Origin: Nocardioides carbamazepini
Lineage (GTDB): Bacteria > Actinomycetota > Actinomycetes > Propionibacteriales > Nocardioidaceae
Length of the DNA stretch: 64,000 nucleotides
Assembly (NCBI RefSeq): GCF_024614185.1
Contig: NZ_JAHTLF010000013.1
Coordinates: 124,001-188,000 of the forward strand
Direction: 5' to 3'
Shown here: piece after piece, positions 25,133 through 36,521 of the stretch
Numbering within the stretch: the first letter of the stretch is position 1
Layout: each line of letters opens with the position of its first letter
Translations under genes and position numbers: made by a program
Notes under the pieces: model-generated
Databases searched by the model: none
What the model was told of the DNA's origin: nothing
What the model saw: only the letters and a program-made list of their open reading frames with translations

Positions 25133-25933
25133 TCAGATGAACTTCTTCGACGCGAGGAACTCGACCAGCGCCGTGGCGCCCGATCCGTCCTCGTCCTTGA
25201 CGATCTCGCCGGCGGTCCGCGGCGGGCGGGCGGTCACGTTGTCGACCTTCGTCCAGGCGGCGGCGAGGCCGACCTCGGAGGCGTCCACGCCGATGTCGGC
25301 GAGGGTCAGCGCCTCCAGCGGCTTCTTCTTCGCGGCCATGATGCCCTTGAAGGAGGGGTAGCGGGCCTCGCCGGACTGGTCGGTGACCGAGAGGACGAGC
25401 GGCAGGGTGCCGCCGACGACCTCGGTGGCGGTGTCGCCGTCACGCTTGATCCGGACCTGGTCACCCTGGGTCTCGACGACCGCGGCGAGGGTGACCTGCG
25501 GCAGGCCGAGGCGCTCGGCGAGCATCGCCGGGACGACGCTCAGGCCACCGTCGGTCGACGCGAGGCCACCGACGACGAGCTCCGGGACGCCGATCTTCTC
25601 GATCGCCTTGGCGAGAACCAGCGAGGTCGCGACGGCGTCGGAGCCGGCGATCGCGTCGTCCTGCACGTGGACGGCCTTGTCGGCACCCATCTGCAGCGCC
25701 TTGCGGACGGCGGCCTCGGCCTCGGCCGGGCCGACGGTCAGCGCGGTGACGGTGATCTCCTCGTCGGCGCGCTTCTCCTTGATCTGCAGGGCCTGCTCGA
25801 CGGCGTACTCGTCGAGCTCCGAGAGGAGCCCGTCGACGCCGACGCGGTCGACGGTGTTGTCCGCCTCGAACTTCCGGTCGCCCGTGGCGTCGGGGACGTA
25901 CTTCACAAGAACGACAATGTTGGAGAGAGTCAT
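25133..25933 (-). CDS. etfB: Electron transfer flavoprotein subunit beta
   Basis: A 266-residue EtfB, the AMP-binding subunit of the electron transfer flavoprotein. Family features are NIVVLVKYVPDATGDRKFE, ELDEYAVEQALQIKE, ALQMGADKAVHVQDD and GGLASTDGGLSVVPAMLAERLG. It starts the etfBA operon. The 5' leader carries the palindrome GGCCGG-A-CCGGCC at 25939-25951, just before the start codon, which could affect initiation or be a binding site. Confidence 0.95.
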   Translation of the reverse strand: MTLSNIVVLVKYVPDATGDRKFEADNTVDRVGVDGLLSELDEYAVEQALQIKEKRADEEITVTALTVGPAEAEAAVRKALQMGADKAVHVQDDAIAGSDAVATSLVLAKAIEKIGVPELVVGGLASTDGGLSVVPAMLAERLGLPQVTLAAVVETQGDQVRIKRDGDTATEVVGGTLPLVLSVTDQSGEARYPSFKGIMAAKKKPLEALTLADIGVDASEVGLAAAWTKVDNVTARPPRTAGEIVKDEDGSGATALVEFLASKKFI

Positions 25934-26033
25934 GGTGTGGCCGGACCGGCCCCTTCCTGTGCACGTGAGCCCTACCGCGTTGGCCGGGCAGGGAACAACC
26001 TGTGGTCCGCTGAGGACAGCGTCTCGCAGGCTA

Positions 26034-26054
26034 CCGTCCGGTCACCGCGGACGG
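26034..26054 (-). terminator. Possible short terminator after the 128-residue membrane protein
   Basis: CCGTCCG at 26034-26040 and its complement at 26048-26054 form a 7-bp stem with a 7-base loop downstream of the gene ending at 26100. It is modest and lacks a T tract; the remaining gap up to etfB shows nothing else I can name beyond the etf promoter zone. Confidence 0.35.
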
Positions 26055-26099
26055 GTACCTCGTCCACGTGGCGTCGATCACGGCCCCGTCACGGCACCG

Positions 26100-26486
26100 T
26101 CACGGGCGCACGATCCGCTCGAGCACCCGCCCGATGACCAGATAGACGACCGAGGCGAGGCCGTAGTTGAACAGAGCGGTCTTCACCACGGCGTTCTTGC
26201 CCTCGAACGCCTTGACCGGGTTGTCGAGGTCGAAGAAGCCCAGGTCGAAGATGTCGGCGAGGTCGCGGACGAGCTTGACCAGCCCGTTGTCCTGATTGGC
26301 CTCGAGCGCGTAGGTGAATGCCGCGACGGCCAGGACCAGGGCCAGGGCCATGCAGACGATCCACACCAACCGGGCGATGTTGTCCCGCACCCGCGCCACG
26401 GTCAGCGACCGACTCGGCCGGGCCGCCGTCGGCCGGTCGGCGGCGGCCTCATCGGCCGCCGTGGACCTGTCGTCGCTGGAGCTCAA
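26100..26486 (-). CDS. Two-helix membrane protein of unknown function
   Basis: A 128-residue protein I cannot assign to a characterised family. It has a polar, Ala/Asp-rich N-terminus (about 30 residues), a basic patch (RVRDNIARL), and a transmembrane helix near 41-62 (VWIVCMALALVLAVAAFTYAL). An extracytoplasmic segment (FDLGFFDLDNPVKAFEGKNA) and a second helix near 106-121 follow. It is 6 bases downstream of the enoyl-CoA hydratase gene and probably cotranscribed. Similar short proteins are common in Nocardioides-type genomes by my recollection. Confidence 0.65.
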   Translation of the reverse strand: MSSSDDRSTAADEAAADRPTAARPSRSLTVARVRDNIARLVWIVCMALALVLAVAAFTYALEANQDNGLVKLVRDLADIFDLGFFDLDNPVKAFEGKNAVVKTALFNYGLASVVYLVIGRVLERIVRP

Positions 26487-26492
26487 CGCCGC

Positions 26493-27278
26493 TCACCGCC
26501 CTTCGAAGGTGGCCTTGCCCGGCCCGTTCTCGATGAAGGACTGCATGCCGGTCCGGCTGTCCTGGGTGGCGAAGATCGCCGCGAAGCTGTGCCGCTCGAT
26601 CTGGAGGCCGGTCTCGAGGTCCGCCGCCAGGCCGCGGTCCACCGACTCCTTGATGGCACGCAGGGCGTACGGCGCCGCGGTGGCGAACCTCGACGCCCAG
26701 GCGAGCGCCTCGGCGTACACGTCGGCGGCGGGGACGATGCGATCGACCAGGCCGATCGCGAGCGCCTCCTCGGCCTTCACGAAGCGGCCGGTGTAGAGCA
26801 GGTCCTTGGCCTTGCTGGGCCCGACCAGGCGCGGCAGCCGCTGGGTGCCGCCGGCGCCGGGGATGATGCCGAGCAGGACCTCCGGCTGGCCGAGCACGGC
26901 GTTGTCGGCAGCGATGCGGACGTCGGCCGCCAGCGCCAGCTCGCAGCCGCCGCCGAGGGCGTATCCGTTGACGGCGGCGACGACCGGCTTCGGGATCCGG
27001 GCGATCGAGTTGACGGCGTCCTGCAGCCTCTCCACGCGGTCGACCATGTCCGGGTAGGACATGTCGGCCATCTCCTTGACGTCGTTGCCGGCGGCGAACA
27101 CCTTCTCCCCGCCCCAGACGACGACGGCGCGGACGTCGCTCCGGTCGGTGGCCTCGGCCGCGGCGAGCGTGAGCTCGTCTTGGACCTGGATGCTGATCGC
27201 GTTCATCGCCTTGGCCCGGTCGAGCCGGATCGTCCCGACCCCGTCGGCAACCTCCAGGCGCACGAACTCCGCAGTCAT
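26493..27278 (-). CDS. Enoyl-CoA hydratase/isomerase family protein
   Basis: A 261-residue crotonase-fold enzyme. The oxyanion-hole segment [13 protein letters not shown] and the two acid residues of hydratases (Glu in [11 protein letters not shown] and Glu in [20 protein letters not shown]) are all present, so true hydratase activity on 2-enoyl-CoA in beta-oxidation is likely. The neighbouring etfBA operon would take electrons from the preceding acyl-CoA dehydrogenase step. Confidence 0.9.
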   Translation of the reverse strand: MTAEFVRLEVADGVGTIRLDRAKAMNAISIQVQDELTLAAAEATDRSDVRAVVVWGGEKVFAAGNDVKEMADMSYPDMVDRVERLQDAVNSIARIPKPVVAAVNGYALGGGCELALAADVRIAADNAVLGQPEVLLGIIPGAGGTQRLPRLVGPSKAKDLLYTGRFVKAEEALAIGLVDRIVPAADVYAEALAWASRFATAAPYALRAIKESVDRGLAADLETGLQIERHSFAAIFATQDSRTGMQSFIENGPGKATFEGR

Positions 27279-27411
27279 CTGCTCCCTCTCGTCATCGGCT
27301 CCGGCCCTGTGGCCCTGGACCCCCGACCCGCATTCTGCCGCGTCCGGACCGCGCGGTCACCTGAACCCGCCAGCTGGGCGCGCCCTGGGCGTGTCGACAC
27401 GCTTGGGCACA

Positions 27412-29535
<2,124 letters not shown>

Positions 29536-29550
29536 TCGCCGGGCGCTGCC

Positions 29551-31200
29551 TCAGGCCCCGACCAGGGTCAACGCCGCGTCCACGATCGCGTGCGCGTCGA
29601 TGCCGTGGAGCGCCTGGGCCTCGGCGAGCGCGGAGGACTGGCCGAAGTCGACCACCCCGAGGTTGCGCGTGCGGTCGCCGCGCACACCCGCGAGGAAGGC
29701 GAGGGTGTGCGGGTGCCCGTCGAGCACGGTCACCAGCGGAGCCGGGTGGGCTGCCGGCAGCAGCTCCCCGAGGATGCCGCTGTCCGGCCCCTCCTGGAAC
29801 GCGCGGAAGACGAGGTCGGGGCTGGTCAGGCAGATCACCCCGGCGCGCCGGCCGAGCCGCTCGAGCGTCCGGGCGGCGTCGATGACCTCGGGCATGATCG
29901 CGCCGACTCCGACCAGGGTGACCTCGTCGCCGTCCGCATGCGGGGAACCGATCCGGTAGCCGCCCGCGATCACCTGGCGCCGCCGCCGGGCGAGCAGCGC
30001 CGGCTCCTCGGGGAGCCCTGCCAGGGCGGGGTCGAGCGGCCGCGTCGACAGCCGGAAGTACGACGATGTCCCGTCCGGACGGCCGATCCGTCCCATGGCG
30101 TGCAGCAGGCACCACTCGAGGTCCTGCGGGAACGCCGGCTCCCACGCGACGCATCCCGGCTGCTCGAGCCCGATCGACGGGGTGGTGATCGACTGGTGTG
30201 CGCCGCCCTCCGGGGCGAGCGTCACGCCGGAGGGGGTGCCGACCAGGATCGACTGGCCGCCGGAGTAGATGCCGTACGACCACGGCTCCAGGGCCCGCGC
30301 GACGAACGGGTCGTAGAGCGTCGCGATCGGGATCAATGGCCGGCCCCACCGGCTCCAGGTCGTGCCGAGCTCGGCGGCCAGGCAGACCAGGTTGACCTCC
30401 GCGATCCCGAGCTCGATGTGCTGACCGGTGTCCGCCTCCGCCCAGCGGAGCAGGCGGTCGGGGTCGTCGGAGAACCAGTCCTGGCGCTCGCGTGCCGCCC
30501 AGACGCCGCGCTTGTTGATCCAGCCGCCGAGGTTCGTGGAGGAGGCGACGTCGGGGCTGCACGTCACCACCCGCGCGGCGGTCTCCGGGGCGTCGCGGCT
30601 GAGATCGGCGAGGATCCGGCCGAGCGCCGCCTGGGTCGAGATCGGCTTGCGGAACGGACGGCCCAGCTCGACGGGGACCGGGGCCGGATCCCCCACCTCC
30701 AGCGTCGTACGACGCAGTGCGCGGCCACGCTCGAGCGCGAGTCTCCCTGCCGCCGACTCCGGCGTCGGCGCGGCCCATCGGTCCTCGACGCCGATCCCGC
30801 ACGAAGCCGCCAGGGCACGCATCTGCTCGGGGGTGAGCAGCGCGGAGTGGTTGGCGGGATGGCCCTCGGTGGGCAGGCCCCGTCCCTTGATCGTGTACGC
30901 GAAGACGACCGTGGGCCGGTGGGGGTCGACCTGGGCGAAGGCGTCGATGAGCAGGCCCAGGTCGTGGCCGCCGAGGTCGCGGACGGCGGCGGCGAGCTCG
31001 TCGGGAGCGAGCGCGGTCACGAGCTCGCGCAGCTCCGGCGACGGGTCCGCCCCGGTGACCCGCTCGACCAGCTCTGCGGGCGGGACCCGGAGCAGCCGCT
31101 GGTACTCCTCGTTGGGCATGGCCTCGAGGCGGGCGCGCAGGTCGGGGCCGCCGCGCCGCTCGAACAGCGCCGAGATCCGTCGTCCCCACTTGAGCGTCAT
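29551..31200 (-). pseudogene. AceE-type 2-oxoacid dehydrogenase E1-like protein, C-terminal part after an in-frame amber codon
   Basis: This 549-residue frame continues, without frame change, the ThDP-domain protein encoded at 31207-31905; only a TAG and three codons separate them. It holds the second half of a homodimeric pyruvate-dehydrogenase-type E1. The ThDP-domain end is AYTIKGRGLPTEGHPANHSALL, the pyrimidine-domain segments are DTGQHIELGIAEVNLVCLAAEL and EGGAHQSITTPSIGLEQPG, and the C-terminal domain ends in NLGVVDFGQSSALAEAQAL. Combined length (about 785 codons) is somewhat below AceE (about 890). Alone it lacks half the cofactor site, so it is inactive unless the amber codon is read through, corrected by resequencing, or complemented by the N-terminal piece. 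Confidence 0.75.
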
Positions 31201-31206
31201 CGTCTG

Positions 31207-31905
31207 CTACCCGGCCGCGGCGAACATGCCCCGCAGGCGCTCGGCCTGGATGTCCGGCACCACGCGGTCCAGGGACTGCCGGTTGAGGTCGACGACCCAG
31301 AGCACCTCGCCGAGCTGGCCCACGGCGGGGTCGGCGATCGCCTCCCACACCGCTCCCTCGTCGAGCTCGGCGTCGCCGAGGAGGCTGATGAACCGGCCGG
31401 CCGGGGGTGTCGCGGGCGAGTGCGAGCGCAGGTAGCGGTGCGCCAGCGCCGCCCACAGCGGCGCGGTCGCCCCGATCCCGACCGAGCCGGTGGAGAAGTC
31501 CACCGGGTCGGGGTCCTTGAGCCGGCTCGGGTAGCTCTGCAGGCCGCCCTTGTCCCGCAACCGGGTGAGGTACGACGGGTCGAGGTGCCCGAGCAGGTAG
31601 TTGATGGCGTGCAGCACCGGAGAGGCGTGCGGCTTGACCGAGACCCGGTCGAGCGCGGTCAGCTCGTGGAACCACAGCGCGACCATGATGTCGACGATGG
31701 AGGCGGACGACGCCTGGTGGCCACCGACCTTGAGGCCGGAGGGGTCCGGCCGGTCGTGGTTGGCCGTGTCGACCATCGCCGTGGAGAGCCACAGCACCCG
31801 GCGCGCGAGCTCGCGGAGCACGGCCAGCTCGTCGGCGTTCGGAGTGCTGGCGGGCGTGTCGGCGGGGGAGTCGGCGGGGATGGCGGCGAGCGGCGAGGTG
31901 GTCAT
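31207..31905 (-). pseudogene. AceE-type 2-oxoacid dehydrogenase E1-like protein, N-terminal (ThDP) part
   Basis: A 232-residue frame with AceE-like landmarks: KVGGHQASSASIVDIMVAL, SVKPHASPVLHAINYLL, DPVDFSTGSVGIGATAPLW and the ThDP/Mg motif GDAELDEGAVWEA ending in VVDLNRQSLDR. It stops at TAG (31207-31209) right after GMFAAAG. AceE proteins have a tryptophan there (GIFEGAGW in E. coli), and TGG to TAG is one base change. The start at 31905 lies four bases after the PLP-enzyme stop, so it is the last gene of the amino-acid operon. The substrate oxoacid is unknown. Confidence 0.75.
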
Positions 31906-31909
31906 CGGC

Positions 31910-33064
31910 TCACCCCGCGCTCGCGTCCAGCGCCTGGGCGTAGTCGGCGATCAGGTCCACGGTGTCCTCGCACCCGATGGAGAGGCGGATCAGGTTGTCC
32001 CGCTTCGGCATCGGATAGACGAGCGTGTGCACGTCGCCGAGGCTGACGGCGATCGCGGAGAGCTCGAGCGCCGCGGCGAACCGGCCCATGGTGTCGGCGT
32101 CGCCGTGCAGCCGGATCGCCATCATCCCGCCGTAGCCGTCGGGCAGGAGCTTGCGGGCGAGATCGTGGTGCGGGTGCGAGGGCAGGCCCGGGTAGCTGAC
32201 CAGGGCGACCTCGGGCCGGGACTCGAGGAACTGCGCCACGGCGAGGGCGTTCGTGCTGCTCGCGTTCATCCGCAGGCCGAGGGTCCGCATCCCGCGCAGG
32301 ATCAGCCACGAGTTGAAGGGGCTGACGGCGGCGCCGAGCGCGTCGAGGTTGAACCGGACCTTGTCGACGAGGCTCTTGCGGCCGGCGACGACGCCCGCCA
32401 CCGCGTCGCCGTGGCCGCCGAGCCACTTGGTCGCCGAGTGCACCACGAGGTCGGCTCCGTGCTCCAGTGGACGCAGCAGCCGCGGCGAGAGGAAGGTGTT
32501 GTCGACCACGAAGACCAGGCCATGTTCCCGCGAGAGCGCGGCGAGCGACGGCAGGTCGGCGACGTCCATGTGCGGGTTCGACAGCGACTCGATGAAGAGC
32601 GCCTTGGTGTTCGGGCGCACCGCCGCGGCCACGGCGTCGAGGTCGGTGACGTCGACGTGGGTGACCTCGATGCCGCGCGCGCTGAGCACGTCGTCGAGCA
32701 GCACCCGGGTGATGACGAACAGGTCGGCCGAGGCGATGCAGTGGTCGCCCGTCTCGAGGACCGCGAGCAGTGCCGTCGCACAGGCGGCCATTCCGGAGGC
32801 GCCGACGGCGGCGTCCTCGGCGCCCTCCAGCGCCGCGAGCTTCTGCTCCAGCGCGTACGTCGTGGGGTTGCCCGTGCGGCTGTAGAAGAAGACGCCGGGC
32901 TCCCACTCCAGCGCCCGGTCGACCGCGTCCTCCTTCTCCGCGGCGCTGTCGAAGGCGAAGGTCGCGGTCTGGTAGATCGGGGTGTTCAGCGCGTTCGTCG
33001 TCGGATCGGTCGCCTCGCCGGCGTGGATGGAGAGCGTGTTCGGACCGAAGGATGCGGTGGTCAT
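31910..33064 (-). CDS. PLP-dependent Cys/Met metabolism enzyme (gamma-lyase/synthase family)
   Basis: A 384-residue trans-sulfuration-family enzyme. It shows the substrate/phosphate segment YSRTGNPTTYALEQ, PLP-contact Asp in VVDNTFLSP, the Schiff-base lysine in HSATKWLGGHGD, and the carboxylate-binding Arg in LIRLSIGCED. At the site where relatives have LYGGT, with a catalytic tyrosine, this protein reads DLFVIT, so that Tyr looks replaced by Phe. Family members split or form C-S bonds in methionine, cystathionine or homocysteine, giving 2-oxobutyrate or pyruvate. It sits between an amino-acid ABC importer (49 bases upstream) and the E1-like gene, suggesting amino-acid cleavage followed by oxoacid oxidation. 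Confidence 0.87.
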   Translation of the reverse strand: MTTASFGPNTLSIHAGEATDPTTNALNTPIYQTATFAFDSAAEKEDAVDRALEWEPGVFFYSRTGNPTTYALEQKLAALEGAEDAAVGASGMAACATALLAVLETGDHCIASADLFVITRVLLDDVLSARGIEVTHVDVTDLDAVAAAVRPNTKALFIESLSNPHMDVADLPSLAALSREHGLVFVVDNTFLSPRLLRPLEHGADLVVHSATKWLGGHGDAVAGVVAGRKSLVDKVRFNLDALGAAVSPFNSWLILRGMRTLGLRMNASSTNALAVAQFLESRPEVALVSYPGLPSHPHHDLARKLLPDGYGGMMAIRLHGDADTMGRFAAALELSAIAVSLGDVHTLVYPMPKRDNLIRLSIGCEDTVDLIADYAQALDASAG

Positions 33065-33113
33065 GGAGGGACTACTTCCTAGCGTGTGAGGGGGTGTGCG
33101 GAGGGGCGCCGGG

Positions 33114-33896
33114 TCAGTGGACCCGGGCGAGGAACTTGGCTGCGCGCTCGGTGGCGGGGTTCGCCAGGACGTCGCGCGGCGGGCCCTGCTCGATGACCTG
33201 GCCGTCGGCCATCACGACGAGCGCATCGCCGACGTCGCGGGCGAATCCCATCTCGTGGGTGACCACGACCATGGTCATGCCGCCCTCGGCGAGACCGCGC
33301 ATGACGTCGAGGACGTCGCCGACGAGCTCGGGGTCGAGCGCGCTGGTCGGTTCGTCGAAGAGCATCAACCGCGGCTCCATCGCCAGTGCGCGGGCGATGG
33401 CGACCCGTTGCTGCTGGCCGCCGGACAGCTCGGCCGGGTAGGCGTCGGCCTTGTCGGCGAGACCGACCTTACGCAACAGGTCGTGAGCGAGCTCGACTGC
33501 CTCGCGCTTCGTGAGCCCGCGCAGGTGCCGAGGCGCCTCGATGACGTTCTGGGTGACCGTCATGTGCGCGAACAGGTTGAAGTGCTGGAACACCATGCCG
33601 GTGCGGGCGCGCTGGCGGGCGACCTCCTGCGGGCGCAGCTCGTGAAGCCGGCCGCGGTGCTCGCGATAGCCGACCAGGTCGCCCTCGACGTACAGCCGTC
33701 CGCTGTCGATGCGCTCCAGGTGGTTGATGCAGCGCAGGAACGTCGACTTCCCGCTGCCGGACGGGCCGACGATGACCTGGACCTGGCCGGGGCCGACCTC
33801 GAGGTCGATCCCGCGCAGCACCTCGTTGCTGCCGTAGCTCTTGCGGATCGCCCGCGCCGAGACGGCCGGGACGCTGGCGACGGTGGGGGTGCTCAT
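33114..33896 (-). CDS. Polar amino-acid ABC transporter ATP-binding protein
   Basis: A 260-residue GlnQ/HisP-type ATPase. Walker A GPSGSGKSTFLRCINHLE, the family hallmark VFQHFNLFAHMTVTQNVIEAP, the signature LSGGQQQRVAIARAL, Walker B LMLFDEPTSALDPE and the H-loop VVTHEMGFARDV are intact. It overlaps the permease gene by four bases. It energises uptake of the amino acid bound by the lipoprotein encoded at 34851-35741. Confidence 0.92.
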   Translation of the reverse strand: MSTPTVASVPAVSARAIRKSYGSNEVLRGIDLEVGPGQVQVIVGPSGSGKSTFLRCINHLERIDSGRLYVEGDLVGYREHRGRLHELRPQEVARQRARTGMVFQHFNLFAHMTVTQNVIEAPRHLRGLTKREAVELAHDLLRKVGLADKADAYPAELSGGQQQRVAIARALAMEPRLMLFDEPTSALDPELVGDVLDVMRGLAEGGMTMVVVTHEMGFARDVGDALVVMADGQVIEQGPPRDVLANPATERAAKFLARVH

Positions 33897-34849
33897 GCGA
33901 CCGCCTTCCGGGGACGCCGCGGCGTTCGCGCGCGGCGGGAGCGCACGGTCGCGATGCCGCTGCGCCCGCGGGCGAGGCGCCGCTCCAGCAGGGACTGCAG
34001 GAACGAGAACAGCGTGGTCAGCGCGAGGTACCAGATGCTGGCCACGACCAGCAGCTCGAGCGTGCGCAGGTTGACCGAGTAGATCGTCTCGACCGAGCCG
34101 AGGAGCTCCTGGACCGCGATGACGCTCGCCAGGGCGGAGTACTTCAGCATGCTGACGAACTCGTTGCCCAACGGCGGTACGGCGACCGGGATCGCCTGCG
34201 GCAGGACGATGCGGCGCATGGTCCGGCGCGGTTCGAGCCCGAGCGCGGAGGCCGCCTCGACCTGGCCGCGGCTCACCGAGGTGATGCCGGCGCGCACGAT
34301 CTCGGCGATATAGGCACCGGAGTTCAGGCCGAGCCCGAGGATCGCGGCGTTGAGCGGCGTGACCACGGTGTTCGACTCGACCGAGAAGAGGCTGACGTCG
34401 GTGAAGGGGATCGTGATCCCCAGGGTCGGGAAGACGATGCCGATGTTGAACCAGAACACGAGCTGGACCAGGACCGGGGTTCCCCGGAACAGCCAGATGT
34501 ACGCGCCGGCGGTCCAGCGCAGCACCGGATTGTCCGAGAGCCGGCCGATCGCCGCGACGACGCCGATGACCAGCCCGAAGGCCATGGACACGACGGTCAG
34601 CACGAGGGTCAGCCGGACCCCGTCGAGGATCACCGGATCGAAGAGATAGTCGGGGATCACCCCGAAGTCGAACTCCTCGTTGCCGGCGACGGTGATCCCC
34701 AGCCAGACGATCAGCAGCACCAGCACGGCGCCGGCCACCATCCGTCCCGGGTGACGCACCGGGACGGCACGGATCTCCTCGGCCGCCTCCCCCGCGCCCC
34801 CGCCCGGCCCGCCGGGCGGCGTACCCGTCGTGCCTGTCGACGTGGTCAT
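33893..34849 (-). CDS. Polar amino-acid ABC transporter permease
   Basis: A 318-residue HisM/GlnP-type permease with a Gly/Pro-rich cytoplasmic N-terminus, about five to six transmembrane helices and the family's loop (EAASALGLEPRRTMRRIVLP). YIWLFRGTPVLVQLVFW is the characteristic segment of amino-acid permeases. I chose the ATG at 34849, one base after the stop of the binding-protein gene; an ATG at 34870 within that gene is possible. It likely forms a homodimeric channel, since only one permease gene is present. Confidence 0.9.
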   Translation of the reverse strand: MTTSTGTTGTPPGGPGGGAGEAAEEIRAVPVRHPGRMVAGAVLVLLIVWLGITVAGNEEFDFGVIPDYLFDPVILDGVRLTLVLTVVSMAFGLVIGVVAAIGRLSDNPVLRWTAGAYIWLFRGTPVLVQLVFWFNIGIVFPTLGITIPFTDVSLFSVESNTVVTPLNAAILGLGLNSGAYIAEIVRAGITSVSRGQVEAASALGLEPRRTMRRIVLPQAIPVAVPPLGNEFVSMLKYSALASVIAVQELLGSVETIYSVNLRTLELLVVASIWYLALTTLFSFLQSLLERRLARGRSGIATVRSRRARTPRRPRKAVA

Positions 34850-34850
34850 G

Positions 34851-35741
34851 TCACTGACTGCCGACGGCATTGACCACGCTCTTGTCGATCATGTTGTTGT
34901 CCAGGCCGTACGTGCTCATCACCTCGGCATAGGTGCCGTCGTCGATGAGCGACTGCAGCGCGGCCTGGACCGCGTCACGCAGCTCGGTCGAGGACTTCGG
35001 GAACGCGAGTCCGGCGAAGACCTCGTCGTAGACGCCCTCGAGCACCTCGAAGCCGTCCTGGCCCGCGGTGTTGACGGCGTAGGAGCCGGCCAGCGTGTTG
35101 ACGAGGTAGGCGTCGGCCCGGCCGTTGCGCATCGCCAGCATGGCGTCGGGGTCGTCGGGGAGCTGGAGCATCTCGATCGGCTCGGAGCAGCCCGCGTTCT
35201 GGGTCTTCACCAGGGCGACCTGGGTGCTGCCCTTGGTGACCGCGACCGTCTTCCCGCACAGGCTGTCCAGGTCGCTGAGGCCCTCGGGGTTGCCCTTCTC
35301 CACCAGGATCGAGGTGCCGTCGCGGAACTGGGTGACGAAGTCGACCATCTCCTCGCGCTCGGCGGTGTCGTTGAGGTCGGTGGCGAAGTCGTACTGCTTG
35401 GACTGGATGCCGGGGATGATGGCGGCGAAGTCGATCACGTTCCAGTCGATCGTGACGCCGAGCCGCTTCGCGACCTGCTCCATCAGGTCGTGGTCGAACC
35501 CGGTGAGCGTCTTGCCGTCCTTCTCGTAGAAGTCGACGGGCGGGTAGATCGACGTGGCCACCTTGATCTGGTTCGACTTCTTCACGGCGTCCGGCAGCTT
35601 GTCGCGCAGGTCGGCTACGACCGCGGAGGGGTCGGGTTCGTCCTGCTTCGTGTCGGAGGAGCCGCAGGCGGTCGCGAGGGCGAGCAGCGACGCGACGGCG
35701 AGAGCGACGGGGAGGCGGGTGCGGGTGCGGCTTCGGTTCAT
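34851..35741 (-). CDS. Amino-acid ABC transporter substrate-binding lipoprotein
   Basis: A 296-residue family-3 binding protein. The signal peptide ends in the lipobox ALATAC-GSS. The core has IYPPVDFYEKDGKTLTGFDHDLM, ELY-type segment FATDLNDTAEREEMVDFVTQF and the LCGKTVAVTKGSTQVAL block typical of polar amino-acid binding proteins. It overlaps the IclR gene by four bases. The ligand is unknown; the downstream PLP enzyme points to a sulfur-containing or other gamma-substituted amino acid, which is inference. Confidence 0.9.
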   Translation of the reverse strand: MNRSRTRTRLPVALAVASLLALATACGSSDTKQDEPDPSAVVADLRDKLPDAVKKSNQIKVATSIYPPVDFYEKDGKTLTGFDHDLMEQVAKRLGVTIDWNVIDFAAIIPGIQSKQYDFATDLNDTAEREEMVDFVTQFRDGTSILVEKGNPEGLSDLDSLCGKTVAVTKGSTQVALVKTQNAGCSEPIEMLQLPDDPDAMLAMRNGRADAYLVNTLAGSYAVNTAGQDGFEVLEGVYDEVFAGLAFPKSSTELRDAVQAALQSLIDDGTYAEVMSTYGLDNNMIDKSVVNAVGSQ

Positions 35742-36517
35742 TGCGGGTCTCCAGGTGAGGGGCCAACTGCTGGGTGTGGGTTGTCCGAGATCTGGGCGGC
35801 GGCCGCCCGCAGGCGGTCCGTGAGCTCGTCGAGCCGGTCGTCGAAGGCGACCGAGAAGCCGGCGAGGCCGAGCGAGGCGAGCGGGTGGCCATGGCTGTCG
35901 AAGAGCGGGACGGCCAGGGAGGACACCCCCTCGTCGAGGTCGTCACGGCCGTAGGCGACGCCGGTGCGGCGTACCTCCTCGACGAGGGCGCGCAGCGCGT
36001 CGGCGTCCGGCGTGGCGGAGGCATGGTGGGTCAGGGGTCCCGCGAGCACCTGCTCCAGGCGCTCCGGCGGACCGAAGGCGAGCAGCACGTAGCCCGACGG
36101 GCACGCGTGGTAGGGCAGGGTCGAGCCGGCGCGGCCGTACAGCTCGACGACGTTCAGGCTCGCGACGTGCTCGAGGCAGATGACGTCGGCCGCGCCGGGG
36201 ACGTTGAGGAAGACCGGCAGGTTGACCGCCGCCGCCAGCTTCTCCATCGCGGGTCGCGCCTCGCGCCGCAGGTCGAAGTCGTCACTGGCGGCCCGGCCGA
36301 GAGCGGCGAGGTCGGGGCCGAGGCGGTACTTCTTGGTCTCCTCGTCCTGCCGGACCATGCCGTCGAGCTGGAGCGTGTAGAGGAGACGGAAGACCGTCGA
36401 CCGCCCGAGGCCGAGCTCGCGGCCGAGGTCCGAGGCCCCGAGCGGCCGGTCCGCACGGGCCAGGGCACGCAGCAGCAGGATCGCCTTCTGGACGCCCTCG
36501 ACCTCGTAGCGCGGCAT
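35738..36517 (-). CDS. IclR family transcriptional regulator
   Basis: A 259-residue IclR-type regulator. The N-terminal HTH (GASDLGRELGLGRSTVFRLLYTL) is followed by the ligand domain with VFLNVPGAADVICLEHVASL, the LPYHACPSGYVLLAFG motif and GVSSLAVPLFDSHGHPLASLGLAG. It lies inside the operon it probably controls: four bases after the DUF3830 gene and overlapping the binding-protein gene by four. Candidate operators lie upstream of the DUF3830 gene. Confidence 0.9.
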   Translation of the reverse strand: MPRYEVEGVQKAILLLRALARADRPLGASDLGRELGLGRSTVFRLLYTLQLDGMVRQDEETKKYRLGPDLAALGRAASDDFDLRREARPAMEKLAAAVNLPVFLNVPGAADVICLEHVASLNVVELYGRAGSTLPYHACPSGYVLLAFGPPERLEQVLAGPLTHHASATPDADALRALVEEVRRTGVAYGRDDLDEGVSSLAVPLFDSHGHPLASLGLAGFSVAFDDRLDELTDRLRAAAAQISDNPHPAVGPSPGDPQ

Positions 36518-36521
36518 GGCG

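Noticed and set aside
24206..26137. Long plus-strand open frame opposite etfA/etfB (about 640 codons)
   Set aside because: Low-complexity, Gly/Asp/Arg-rich translation with no domain; it mirrors the third-position GC bias of the real genes on the other strand.
33064..33113. SAM or other riboswitch before the PLP enzyme
   Set aside because: The gap is only 49 bases inside an operon and shows no conserved fold.
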